NCBI RefSeq assembly: GCF_003814875.1
Contig: NZ_RKQF01000001.1
Location: forward strand, 6,572,001 to 6,636,000
Origin: Streptomyces sp. Ag109_O5-1
GTDB lineage: Bacteria > Actinomycetota > Actinomycetes > Streptomycetales > Streptomycetaceae
Direction: 5' to 3'
Length of the DNA stretch: 64,000 nt
Part shown: one piece after another, positions 50,259-59,458 of the stretch
Layout: every line of letters starts with the position of its first letter
How positions within the stretch are numbered: position 1 is the stretch's first letter
Notes under the pieces: generated by a model
Database searches by the model: none
What the model saw: the letters and a program-made list of their open reading frames with translations, nothing else
What the model was told of the DNA's origin: nothing
Translations under genes and position numbers: made by a program

Positions 50259-51887
50259 CTAGAGACTGAGCGGGAGTGAGTCCTGTTGCCAGGATTCGTG
50301 CTCAGCCGAGCGCCCCGGACGGTGTTGGGCGTTCTGGTCGACCGCGTTCGCTCCGCGTCCGGGCGGCACGGATCGTGTCCGTGGTCCGGGGATGCGGGGG
50401 CGGTGTCCCTCACGCCCTGGGGTACTCGGTCTGGCCTGGACGGTCCGATGCCCGCATCCATCGCTCTGGTGGGTGCGGGGCGGTGCCGTCCGACGCCTGA
50501 TCGGGTGCCCCAGGGCGCGCCTTCCGATCGCCACGGCTGCCGCGTCGTGGCGGGTGGTCTTACGCGTAGTGGTGGTGAGGGGTTTCTGCCAGTGCTGGGC
50601 GCCCCACCGGGAGGTGTAGGCGGGGTCGACGGCGATGACGGGGATGCCGAGTTCGGCCGCCATGCTGACGAGCCGGGCCCGCAGCCTGGCCACGGGCATG
50701 CCAGAGATCAGCTTCCGGAACCACTTCTTGCGGCCGTGTTTCTCCCGGGTCTTCTCCGCGGTGAAGTCGAGGTCCTCGACGGCGATCGCGAGGCCGTGTC
50801 GCCGGGCCCAGTGCAGCAGCCGGATCAGGGCATGCCTCACCTGGGCGTCACGGTGACCGGCGGTGCCGGTGAGGTCGTAGCCGAAGCGGAGAGGTGCGCC
50901 GACAGGGTTTCCGTGGACGTCCAGGCGCCAGGCGGCCAGGTGGTCGGCGTTGGTGTCCACGCCGACCAGACCTCTCGCGCGGGCCGCCTCCAGCGGGATC
51001 GTCCGGACGGTCGGGAGGGTCCAGGAGGCGGTGAGGTACCAGCGGCCCCGGCCCACGTCTTCGTGGATGCGGTAGGCGACGGCCCGGTTGGCGGTGACGC
51101 GGTCGGCCCACTGCTCGCCCCGGTGCGCGAACGACACACGGGCAGCCAGGACATAGCGGCCGTGCGGGGCGTTCGCCAGGTGCGCCAGCGGCGCAGGGAG
51201 CTTGATCGAGACCTCGCCGTCGGGGGAGACGCGGAGGGTCTCGTTGCCGTACCGCTTGCCGGACTCGCCATCCGCCTGGAGGAAGCGGCGCCCGGCCCGC
51301 CACCGCCGACGCCACTCCTCTTCGGTCAACTGCGCCTGTTCCAGGTGATGCCGGCTGTTCAGCAGCTGCTTCCCGCCGCGCACCACGTGTACGACTCCGG
51401 TCTGCCAGTCGGCCTGTGCCGCCTGAAGCCGGTCTTCGAGAACGTGCAGGCGGCGGGATTTGGCAAACCACTCCTGTTTGCTGCGGTAGCCGCCGGGCGC
51501 GTGCTTGGAGCCCTTCTCGCCCGGGGGCAGGGACAGCCGGTGTGTGATCGTGCGCACGCCTGCCTGAAGGCTGTGGATGTGCGCGAGCCGGCCGCGCCGG
51601 GCCAGCGCCCACTGATCATGACTGGCCTTCGTGATACTGCCCGCCCAGCGGGAGGAGGACTCTCCGGTCAGAACCTGCTTGCGCCGCGCCCACTGCTCAC
51701 CGTCGTGGTCCAGCTCGGCCGCGCACCTGGCCTTCAGATCACGGGAGGCCAGCGACCCGAGATGGTCACCGACCAGGCGCAGCGCCTCCTCGTCCCTGCC
51801 GGTCAGGTGTTTGAGCCGCGACCGGATCGCGACCCCGGACGGGCCGGGCACCATGAACGGTGTCGCGACCTCCCGCAGCCCGCCCAC
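50259..51887 (-). CDS. TnpB-like RNA-guided-nuclease-family protein (stand-alone, no zinc ribbon)
   Basis: 542 residues if started at GTG 51887; ATG 51854 is an alternative. RuvC-like residues are preserved: Asp311 (LVGVDTNADHLAAW), Glu371 (IAVEDLDFTAEK) and Asp448 (RHDAAAVAIG). The CxxC...CxxC zinc ribbon usual before the last Asp is replaced by DPAYTSRWGAQHWQKPL. A basic about 80-residue tail (RRRTAPPRTH to SWQQDSLPLSL) follows. No tnpA, left or right end was identified. From memory, such proteins are common and fixed in Streptomyces; role unknown. Confidence 0.85.
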   Translation of the reverse strand: MGGLREVATPFMVPGPSGVAIRSRLKHLTGRDEEALRLVGDHLGSLASRDLKARCAAELDHDGEQWARRKQVLTGESSSRWAGSITKASHDQWALARRGRLAHIHSLQAGVRTITHRLSLPPGEKGSKHAPGGYRSKQEWFAKSRRLHVLEDRLQAAQADWQTGVVHVVRGGKQLLNSRHHLEQAQLTEEEWRRRWRAGRRFLQADGESGKRYGNETLRVSPDGEVSIKLPAPLAHLANAPHGRYVLAARVSFAHRGEQWADRVTANRAVAYRIHEDVGRGRWYLTASWTLPTVRTIPLEAARARGLVGVDTNADHLAAWRLDVHGNPVGAPLRFGYDLTGTAGHRDAQVRHALIRLLHWARRHGLAIAVEDLDFTAEKTREKHGRKKWFRKLISGMPVARLRARLVSMAAELGIPVIAVDPAYTSRWGAQHWQKPLTTTTRKTTRHDAAAVAIGRRALGHPIRRRTAPPRTHQSDGCGHRTVQARPSTPGREGHRPRIPGPRTRSVPPGRGANAVDQNAQHRPGRSAEHESWQQDSLPLSL

Positions 51888-52084
51888 CCCTTCACCCCCG
51901 GTCCGGTGTCACACAAATCCGTCACCACCTCCAACGACCACCACCGGTAAAGGTCACGCATTCGACGCAGGAACTCCCGTTCCCCACCTAGAATCCACCC
52001 GCGGGTGCCTGGAAAAACTCACTCACGCACGCCAGAACGCGTTCAAGCACTGTCGATCGCCAACTGTTCACAACCCCAAGGACA

Positions 52085-52166
52085 GCGCGCCCCAAAGGGG
52101 TGCGGGGCTGTATCGATGTGCGGCTCCGCCGCGTGGGCGCGCCCAGCCCCCACCGACCGACAGCCG
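52085..52166. repeat. Dispersed intergenic repeat, copy 6 (long form)
   Basis: GCGCGCCCC AAA GGGGTGCGGGG, CTGTATCGATGTGCGGCTCC, GCCGCGTGGGCGCGCCCAGC. Lies 18 nt before the 3' end of the giant gene. The rest of the 51888-52183 gap shows no other feature. Confidence 0.8.
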
Positions 52167-52183
52167 TGAACCGCCCGAAGCCC

Positions 52184-55100
52184 TCAGCTCGCCGGAGGCA
52201 CCGGCGCCGCCTTCTTCCGCAGGCCCAGATGGTCGTCCGGGTCCTGGAGCCGGTCCGGCTGCGCAGCAAGCACGCGGCGGACCACCGGCTCCGGCATGCG
52301 GATCACCACCGGCCGGGGCAGGGTCAGTTCCCGTACGGCGGTGCCGGTACGGCCGGGGCGCACCCGGTCGGCCACTCTCGCCACCACCCGCACGTCCAGG
52401 GTGAACTGCACCAGGACCGACGCGGACTTGGGCTTGTGCAGCGGCATCGAGCCGGAGGCGTTCGCCGCCATGTCGGCCGCGCCGCCGGTGCCACCCGCGT
52501 TGCCCATCAACTGGTTGAGCCGGAACTCGTCGGCGTTGAGCAGCCCGGCGCCCGCCAGACCGCGCGCCGATCTGCCGTGGTCGGCGGAGCTCAGGCCGTC
52601 CGTCTGGGTGGGCCGGGGTGCGTCCAGGTGGCTCTGTCCCACCGTCTCGAAGGTCATCTTGTCGCCGACGCCCAGCACTCGCCCGTCCCGCAGCCGCGCG
52701 TGCAGGGACGCCCGCAGGTCCTGGCCCGCCGCTCCGGTGGCGTGCACCGGGGGCAGTTCCGCCCCGGCGGTGGTCAGCAGCGGCAGCGCCGCGATCAGCC
52801 ACTCGGTGGAGACGGCCTCCTGCAGCGTGTATGCGGCGGCCTGCCCCTTGGTCCGGAAGCGGTCGCCGCCGCCGGCCTCCCGGACCGCGGAGTTGACCAG
52901 CTCCCGTATCTGCGGGGCCCCTTGGAAGCCGTTCACCTGCGCCTCCATCGGTAGCCGCACACCACCGGAGCGCCAGGTGCCGAGCGCGGCCGGGCGGTCG
53001 TCCTGCGGGCCGGGGGCCGCCGCGACCGGGGCGGGGCGCGGTGGGGTCAGCCGGCCGAGGGCGGCGAGGTCCTTGTCCAGGACGCGGTGGGTCAGTGCCT
53101 GGCGGCCCAGGGAGACCAGGGCCAGCCGGCGGCCGCCCCGGTGCAGTTCGAGGGTCGCCTCGATCGGTACCCGCATCCTGGACGACTTCGCGGTCTTCGC
53201 CTCGGCGACCGTCTTCATACCGAGCTGGCCGCGGCCGGCCGTGCCGGTGCGCCGCGAGCCGCCCGAGCCCGCCCCGAGCCCCGCCGCACCGCCCGTGCTC
53301 TTGAGCTGCCCGGTCCCGCCGTCCGGTTTGCCGGAGCCGGCGAAGATCCCCTCCACGCCGGTGGTCACGCCCTTGTCGTGGGAGGCGGTCTGCTGGGCCA
53401 CGGCCGCGGTGATGTACTCCATGTCCCGGCCGTCGTCCGCCGCAGCGTCGTAGCCGCCGTCGCCCAGGCGGTTGATCTTGAACACCGCCCAGTACGGGGT
53501 CCTGCGGCCGTCGAACAGTTCGACGGTGACCCCGCCGTCCATGGCGCCGGACAGCAGCCCGGTGCTGCCGTCGCGGTCCAGGACGCGCAGCAGCCGCTGC
53601 ACGTTGTCGTTGCGGTCCGTGAGCTGCTGCCGGGGCAGCAGGTCGTCGGCCAGGCTCTGCTGTCCGCTCTCCGTGAGACGGGTCCGCAGCCGGGCCAGCA
53701 GCGGCACGAAGTTCGGCAGGTTCTCGATCATGCCGAAGCCGAGCGGCAGTGCGCCGGCGAAGGACGGGCCGGTGCGCGGCGGTGCGGAGGTGGAGGACCC
53801 GGCGGTGTCCGTGGCGCGTGCCCGCTCCCCGGCCTCGCGTTCGGCGCCCGTGCGGGAGCTCTCGGCCGGTCGTCGTCCCGGCCGGGACGACGGCGTCATC
53901 AGCCCCGGTTCGGGGTCGAGCTTCAGCTGTCTACGGATCGCCGCCGGCAGTTGCGCCTCGGTCAGCCACACCGCCGCCTCGGCCGGCAGGGTGCGGGCGG
54001 CCGTCGCCACGTAGGGGCCGCCGCCGGTGACCTTGACCTCGGCGACCATGGTGACGAGCAGATCGCACTGTACGAGGTAGAGCGGTGCCTTCTTCGGGGT
54101 GTGGGCGTTGCGCTCGACCGTGCCGGACAGGGCCGCGGACCGGGTGTCGCCCTCGCTCGTGGTGCGGTTGCCGGAGAGGCCCTGGCCCAGACGCCACTCG
54201 GTGCCGTTCTCCGAGCCGGTGGCGCCGAACTGCCAGGTGCTGGTGGTGCCCTGCCCCTCCTGCCCTGCCGCCTGGTGTCCACCGAGCACGAAGGTCTCGG
54301 TGCCGGGACCGGCGCCCCGGTGCAGGAACTTCGGGTTGGTCAGCGTGAGCCGGGTGCCCACGGCCCCGTTGAGCGCGGCGAGCCGCCGCGGATGGCGCAG
54401 GTTCTTCACCACCCACCCGGAGGACGCGGCCTGCCGCAGCGAGGCCGTGATGGCCTGCGGCCCGAACCGCTCCTCGATCGCCAGCCGCGGCGCGAGCCCC
54501 TCGGTCTGCAGCGCGGGATCCTCGCGCACGCCCTTGTCGCGGGCGGCGGCCCGGGACAGCAGCTGGAAGGCGAGGTCCCGGACGGCTTGGCCGTCGCCGA
54601 CCGTCTCCACCAGCTGCCAGTCCCGCAGCGGCTGCCCGACGGACGGCCGGGGCGCCAGCGTGGCCAGATCGCCTATGCCCTCGGCGGTGACGGCGTGCTC
54701 GGGCCGCGGGGCCTGCGCCCGGCGCCGGTCGCGCACCGCGCCCTGCCGCTGCCTGCCCTCCTCGTCGAGGGTGAACTCCGTCGGGGTGACCAGCCGCACG
54801 TCCTGCTCCTCCAGGTGCAGGCCCGCCAGCGGGGTGGCCTCCGGCGCGTCCCGGCCCGGGGAGCCGGGGGTGAGGGCGCGGCCCAGCTTGCGCTGCCGGG
54901 AGGTCATGGTGACGTCGACGTCGAGGCGCAGGGCGGCTCCGAAGGCGGCGGCCTTCTCGGAGCCGTTGGTGAGGACGTCGGTGCGGGTGGTGGGGCCGGC
55001 CTGGTTGCGGCGGGTGCCGGAGCGGTGCCTCTCGTAGCGGGCCGAGCCGGTCAGGACGCCGGGGACGAGCCTGGCCTGGCCGAGCACCAGGCCGCCGATC

Positions 55101-57379
55101 GAACGCGAACTGCTGCGCCCGCTCTGTGTGTTGCCGGTGACACCGGAGTGGCTGCGCACCAGCCAGTTGTCGGTGTCGCCGAGGTAGCCGGTCTCGCGGA
55201 GCTGCCCTCGGACCCGGAGCTGCACATCGTGCGCGTGCAGGGTGGTCTTGCGGCGCAGCCGGACCCGGATGCCGGTGGAGGTCAGCTGGTCCTTGTTGAC
55301 CCGCAGGTTGGTCTCGGACAGGGCGGCCATCAGCTCGCGGTGGTTGCGCCGCTGGAGAGCGGCCTCCTCCTTGCCCGGGGCCGAGGCCACCGCATCCGTG
55401 CCGAAGGCGGGCAGATAGCCGGCCAGCCGGGGGTCGGTCGCGAACAGCTCCTGTACGGCCCGCACCATGGGGCCGGTGTCGAGTTGGCTGAGGGTGACGC
55501 TGGAGCCCATGGCGCCGAAGGGGAGGTGACGTTCGACGTCGGCCTCGTTCCCGTGCTCGTCGGTCCGCTTGGGCTTCTCGATGAACTCCCCGGCCTCGAC
55601 GCCGGGCGGCAGCGGCAGCCCGAGCGGCTGTGCCTCGTCCGCGCGCAGGGTCATCCACACCCGCATCGAGTGCCGGGCGACCCGGGTGCCGGGGCGCAGG
55701 ACCATCTCGGCCGAGCGCGGCCCCGTACCTTCCGCGGTGAACCGTACGGTCGCGAGGTAGAGCACCTTGTCGCCGCGGACCTCCGCGCCCTGGCGGCTGG
55801 ACACGGTCTGCTCGGCCACGGTGAACCGCGCCTTGCGGGCCGCGGCGACCGGCATGGCCGTGGCCCGTACGACGGCGGCGCTGCCGGAGGCTCCGACGCC
55901 GATGGCCGGGCCCAGGCCGCCGGTGACGGCGCGCCCCTTGCCCGCGCTCTCGGTGACCGTGTGCTGGGTCTGCTGGTGGGTGCGCAGCTGGGTGCCGCCG
56001 GTGCCCCAGGCGGGTGACATGCCGGTGATCTCGGCGTGCATACGGTAGCTGCCCACGCTGCTGCCGTCCTTGGACGACAGGTCCTCGCCCGTGACGCCGT
56101 CGCGCAGCAGCCGGGGCATGTCCTCCAGCACGCTCGCCGTGGCGGTCGCCTCGTAGAGCCGGGCCCGGCCGGGTGCCCCGGGGGCGGTGAGCGAGGGGTG
56201 CAGGACGGAGGCGACCGCGTCGAAGAGCCCGCCGCCGCCCTGGTGCGGGGCGGCGGTGTCGGTCACCGCGACCGGGGCCATGGAGTCGGCGAGCGTGACG
56301 CGCCGGGCGGTGTCCGCCCCGACGGCCTGCGGCGGGGCGGGCGTCAGGGTGCCGGCCGGGACGAGGTGTTCGGTGGGCACCCGCTGGGTGAGGGTGCCCG
56401 ACCCGTGGAAGGTCTGCTCCCGCTGGGCGCCGTGCTTCTTGATCCGTACGCCGTAGCGCACCTTGCGCGGCGCCTCGACCGAGCCCTTGTCGCTGCGCAG
56501 CACCCGTGGTTCGGCCACGTTGCGCTGGCTGCGGGACTCCCGCGAGGACTGCCAGGGCTGCGCGTTCGCCATCCCGGCGCCGCCCAGCCACAGTCCGGGT
56601 ACGACGGGCGCGAGCCCGAAGGCCATGCCGCCCAGGCCCTTGCTCGACGAGCCGCTCGCGGTGGTCGCGACGGTGGCGGCGGTGTTGTGCTGGACGTCGA
56701 CCTTGGTGTCCTTGCCCTCGGCCTCGTCGACCGCGGCGAGCGGTGCTCCGTCCGGGTCCGGCACGGTCTTGGCGAGCAGTTCCCCGGGGTGGAAGACGGG
56801 CGGCCGGTCGTCGGGGGCGCGGGAGACGGTGACGGTGACGTCGAACCACTCCTTGCCGTCCCTGCCCTTGACCGCGAAGGCGCGGCCCTGCCCGTAGTAC
56901 GCCTCGGGCCGGCCGGCCAGGTCGGCGGCGAGGGCGGCGACCTGGCCGTCGCCGTGTCCGACCACGGCGGCCACGGCGTTGCGCACGAACTCGTGCCCGG
57001 TCAGCCCGTACGCCGTGGACAGCCCGGCGGCCTGGAAGTCCATGAGGTACGGCGGCAGTACCAGCCCGGGGGCGGTGCGTTCCTCCTCGATGGGGGGCGG
57101 CGGTGCGGGCCGGTTCCGTCCGGCCCGCGGCCGGAAGACGGCCTTCCCCTTCCGGTTCTGCAGCGCCAGTGTGGTGGCCTCGTTCCCCGCACTCCCCTGG
57201 AAGGCGAGCACAACATTCTCCGCGGGCCCGGCGGGCCTTGCGGTGACCGGTACCCGGGAGGTCTCCGGAGAGGCGTCTTTTCCGCTGTCGCCTGCCTGTC
57301 GCTGCGTCCGCACGCAGTCAACGTATGCACCGCCGGGACGGGCGGACCGCCTTCCGCCGACTCCCGCCTCACTTGTCAC
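52184..57379 (-). CDS. Giant modular protein of unknown function (1731 residues)
   Basis: GTG 57379 gives 1731 residues; GTG 57313 (starting VRTQRQAGDSGKD) is plausible. No signal peptide. Near the N terminus VVLAFQGSAGNEATTLALQN (about 56-75) resembles the LQRxAGNxAV leader of actinobacterial giant and contractile-injection-associated proteins. The body is about six degenerate modules of some 200-250 residues. Each has an alpha segment such as NGFQGAPQIRELVNSAVREA or TGPMVRAVQELFATDPRL, a Gly/Ser-rich loop, and a beta strand like LYLATVRFTAEG, LRLDVDVTM, FTLDVRVVARV. Cysteines are very rare. It resembles the lonely-Cys-type giant proteins of Streptomyces. No catalytic motif was found. Confidence 0.75.
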   Translation of the reverse strand: MTSEAGVGGRRSARPGGAYVDCVRTQRQAGDSGKDASPETSRVPVTARPAGPAENVVLAFQGSAGNEATTLALQNRKGKAVFRPRAGRNRPAPPPPIEEERTAPGLVLPPYLMDFQAAGLSTAYGLTGHEFVRNAVAAVVGHGDGQVAALAADLAGRPEAYYGQGRAFAVKGRDGKEWFDVTVTVSRAPDDRPPVFHPGELLAKTVPDPDGAPLAAVDEAEGKDTKVDVQHNTAATVATTASGSSSKGLGGMAFGLAPVVPGLWLGGAGMANAQPWQSSRESRSQRNVAEPRVLRSDKGSVEAPRKVRYGVRIKKHGAQREQTFHGSGTLTQRVPTEHLVPAGTLTPAPPQAVGADTARRVTLADSMAPVAVTDTAAPHQGGGGLFDAVASVLHPSLTAPGAPGRARLYEATATASVLEDMPRLLRDGVTGEDLSSKDGSSVGSYRMHAEITGMSPAWGTGGTQLRTHQQTQHTVTESAGKGRAVTGGLGPAIGVGASGSAAVVRATAMPVAAARKARFTVAEQTVSSRQGAEVRGDKVLYLATVRFTAEGTGPRSAEMVLRPGTRVARHSMRVWMTLRADEAQPLGLPLPPGVEAGEFIEKPKRTDEHGNEADVERHLPFGAMGSSVTLSQLDTGPMVRAVQELFATDPRLAGYLPAFGTDAVASAPGKEEAALQRRNHRELMAALSETNLRVNKDQLTSTGIRVRLRRKTTLHAHDVQLRVRGQLRETGYLGDTDNWLVRSHSGVTGNTQSGRSSSRSIGGLVLGQARLVPGVLTGSARYERHRSGTRRNQAGPTTRTDVLTNGSEKAAAFGAALRLDVDVTMTSRQRKLGRALTPGSPGRDAPEATPLAGLHLEEQDVRLVTPTEFTLDEEGRQRQGAVRDRRRAQAPRPEHAVTAEGIGDLATLAPRPSVGQPLRDWQLVETVGDGQAVRDLAFQLLSRAAARDKGVREDPALQTEGLAPRLAIEERFGPQAITASLRQAASSGWVVKNLRHPRRLAALNGAVGTRLTLTNPKFLHRGAGPGTETFVLGGHQAAGQEGQGTTSTWQFGATGSENGTEWRLGQGLSGNRTTSEGDTRSAALSGTVERNAHTPKKAPLYLVQCDLLVTMVAEVKVTGGGPYVATAARTLPAEAAVWLTEAQLPAAIRRQLKLDPEPGLMTPSSRPGRRPAESSRTGAEREAGERARATDTAGSSTSAPPRTGPSFAGALPLGFGMIENLPNFVPLLARLRTRLTESGQQSLADDLLPRQQLTDRNDNVQRLLRVLDRDGSTGLLSGAMDGGVTVELFDGRRTPYWAVFKINRLGDGGYDAAADDGRDMEYITAAVAQQTASHDKGVTTGVEGIFAGSGKPDGGTGQLKSTGGAAGLGAGSGGSRRTGTAGRGQLGMKTVAEAKTAKSSRMRVPIEATLELHRGGRRLALVSLGRQALTHRVLDKDLAALGRLTPPRPAPVAAAPGPQDDRPAALGTWRSGGVRLPMEAQVNGFQGAPQIRELVNSAVREAGGGDRFRTKGQAAAYTLQEAVSTEWLIAALPLLTTAGAELPPVHATGAAGQDLRASLHARLRDGRVLGVGDKMTFETVGQSHLDAPRPTQTDGLSSADHGRSARGLAGAGLLNADEFRLNQLMGNAGGTGGAADMAANASGSMPLHKPKSASVLVQFTLDVRVVARVADRVRPGRTGTAVRELTLPRPVVIRMPEPVVRRVLAAQPDRLQDPDDHLGLRKKAAPVPPAS

Positions 57380-57441
57380 TCCCGCCTCGGCGGGGTGTCA
57401 ACTCCCGTACATCGAACGGTCGTTCAGCGGTACGGGGACGG

Positions 57442-57942
57442 TCAGGAGACCCTCGGGAAGCGGGCCTGCAGCGTCCAGATCGCCGGGTTGTCCGCCAGGT
57501 CCTCGTGCATGTCGATCAGGTCGGCGATCAGGTCGTGCAGGAAGTCGCGGGCCTCCCGGCGCAGCTCGGAGTGGGAGAAGGTGAGGGGCGGTTCCTCGGC
57601 CGGCATCCAGTCGGCCTCGATGTCCACCCAGCCGAAGCGGCGCTCGAAGAGCATCCGGTCCGTGGACTCGGTGAAGTCCAGCTCCGCGTGCTGGGGCCGG
57701 GCGGCCCTGGACCCCGCCGGGTCGCGGTCGATCCGCTCCACGATGTCGCACAGCGCCCACGCGAAGTCGAGCACCGGCACCCATCCCCAGGCTGTGGACA
57801 GTTCCCGGTCCGCCTTGGTGTCCGCGAGGTAGACGTCCCCGCAGAACAGGTCGTGGCGCAGCGCGCGGACGTCCACCCGCCGGTAGTCGGTCTGGGGCGG
57901 GTCCGGGAAACGGTTGGAGAGGGCGTAGCCGATGTCGAGCAC
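57442..57942 (-). CDS. Hypothetical protein upstream of the giant gene
   Basis: 166 residues if started at GTG 57942 (VLDIGYALSNRFPDPPQTDY); GTG 58008 is possible but would nearly reach the divergent peptidase start. TDYRRVDVRALRHDLFCGD, AWGWVPVLDFAWALCDIVER, LDFTESTDRMLFERRFGWVD and a helical end are readable. It looks like a small cytoplasmic protein of a family with no known function (DUF7878-like by memory). It lies 62 nt upstream of the giant gene on the same strand and could be its partner. Confidence 0.65.
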   Translation of the reverse strand: MLDIGYALSNRFPDPPQTDYRRVDVRALRHDLFCGDVYLADTKADRELSTAWGWVPVLDFAWALCDIVERIDRDPAGSRAARPQHAELDFTESTDRMLFERRFGWVDIEADWMPAEEPPLTFSHSELRREARDFLHDLIADLIDMHEDLADNPAIWTLQARFPRVS

Positions 57943-58021
57943 GTAGCCGATGGTGTCATGGCAGGAACCGCCTGCCTCATCGACCTGGGGGATGGGCCCC
58001 CGCCTCACTAGGATCGATCGC

Positions 58022-59425
58022 GTGTCCAGACCTGTACGCGTTTTCCCGGTCGCCGCAGGCGCGCTCGCACTCTCCCTCGCCCTCACGCTCACCGCGTGCG
58101 ACGGCGGGGTCCACGGCACCCCGGGCGGCGCGGGCCGCCACGACCCGTACTTCCCGAAGGCGGGCAACGGCGGCTACGACGTGAGCCACTACGGCCTCAC
58201 CCTCGCCTACGACCCGGGCACCCGCCACCTCACCGGCACCGCCGTCATCACCGCCCGCGCCACCCAGGACCTGACCGCCTTCGACCTCGACCTGAAGGGG
58301 CTGGACGTCGGCGCGGTCACCGTCGAGGGCAGGGACGCCCGCTGGAACCGCGCCGGCCAGGAGCTGACGATCCGCCCGCACGACGACCTGAAGAAGGGCG
58401 AGACCTTCAGCACGACCGTGCGCTATTCGGGCACCCCGGAGACGATCACCGACCCCGACGGCTCCAAGGAGGGCTGGCTGCGCACCGCCGACGGTGCGCT
58501 GGCCCTCGGCGAACCCGTCGGCTCCATGGCCTGGTTCCCCGGCGACGACCACCCCTCCGACAAGGCGTCGTACGACATCACGGTCACCGTCCCGAAGGGC
58601 CTCCAGGTCGTCTCCAACGGCGAGTTGAAGAGCGAGACGACCGACGGCGACCGCACCGCCTTCGTCTGGCACAGCGCGGAGCCGATGGCGAGCTACCTCG
58701 CCACGGTCGTCATAGGCCACTACACGATCACCCGGTCCACCACCTCCGACGGACTGCCGGTGTACGTCGCCGTGGACCCGACGCAGGTCGCCGCGAGCAA
58801 GAAGGTGCTCGCGAAGATCCCCGAGATCATCGAGTGGGAGCAGTACAACTTCGGCCCCTACCCCTTCTCCTCCACGGGCGCGATCGTCAACCGGCCGGGC
58901 GATTCCGGGTACGCCCTGGAGACCCAGAACCGGCCCGTCTTCCCCGGCGTCCCGGACACCGACATCCTCGTCCACGAACTCGCCCACCAGTGGTACGGCG
59001 ACTCCGTCACCCCGAAGACCTGGCGGGACATGTGGCTCAACGAGGGCTTCGCGACCTACGCCGAGTGGCTGTGGGACGAGGACCACGGCGGGCGGACCGC
59101 CCAGCAGACCTTCGACAAGTACTACGCCACCCCCACGGACGACTCGACGCTCTGGGGGTTCCCGCCGGCGAACCCGCCGGGCGCCATGTACATCTCGAAT
59201 CCGCCGGTCTACCACCGGGGCGCGATGGTCCTGCAGAAGATCCGCCAGACGGTCGGCGACGACCGCTTCTACGACATCATCCAGGGCTGGACCGCCGCCC
59301 ACCGCCACGGCACCGCGGACACCGCCGAGTTCACCGCGTACGTGGAGAAGATGGCGCCGGGCAAGGACTTCAGCGGGATCTGGAAGGACTGGCTGTACGG
59401 GGACGGAAAGCCGGACCACCAGTGA
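58022..59425 (+). CDS. M1 family metallopeptidase lipoprotein
   Basis: 467 residues from GTG 58022. Type II signal with lipobox LTAC (about residues 23-26). N-terminal aminopeptidase-N-like beta-sandwich (YDVSHYGLTLAYDPGTRHLT), then GYALETQNRPVF, the zinc site DILVHELAHQWYGDSVTPKT and the third ligand in NEGFATYAEWLWDE. It is a surface-anchored zinc aminopeptidase; the ERAP-like C-terminal domain is missing, as in short bacterial M1 proteins. It is divergent from the gene at 57442. Confidence 0.9.
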   Translation: MSRPVRVFPVAAGALALSLALTLTACDGGVHGTPGGAGRHDPYFPKAGNGGYDVSHYGLTLAYDPGTRHLTGTAVITARATQDLTAFDLDLKGLDVGAVTVEGRDARWNRAGQELTIRPHDDLKKGETFSTTVRYSGTPETITDPDGSKEGWLRTADGALALGEPVGSMAWFPGDDHPSDKASYDITVTVPKGLQVVSNGELKSETTDGDRTAFVWHSAEPMASYLATVVIGHYTITRSTTSDGLPVYVAVDPTQVAASKKVLAKIPEIIEWEQYNFGPYPFSSTGAIVNRPGDSGYALETQNRPVFPGVPDTDILVHELAHQWYGDSVTPKTWRDMWLNEGFATYAEWLWDEDHGGRTAQQTFDKYYATPTDDSTLWGFPPANPPGAMYISNPPVYHRGAMVLQKIRQTVGDDRFYDIIQGWTAAHRHGTADTAEFTAYVEKMAPGKDFSGIWKDWLYGDGKPDHQ

Positions 59426-59458
59426 GATGCGGCCCGGCCTTCACCGCCGTGCCGGAGG

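Noticed and set aside
53087..56017. A 976-residue plus-strand open frame opposite the giant gene
   Set aside because: Antisense shadow of the giant protein with no coherent motifs; the minus strand frame has repeated structured modules.
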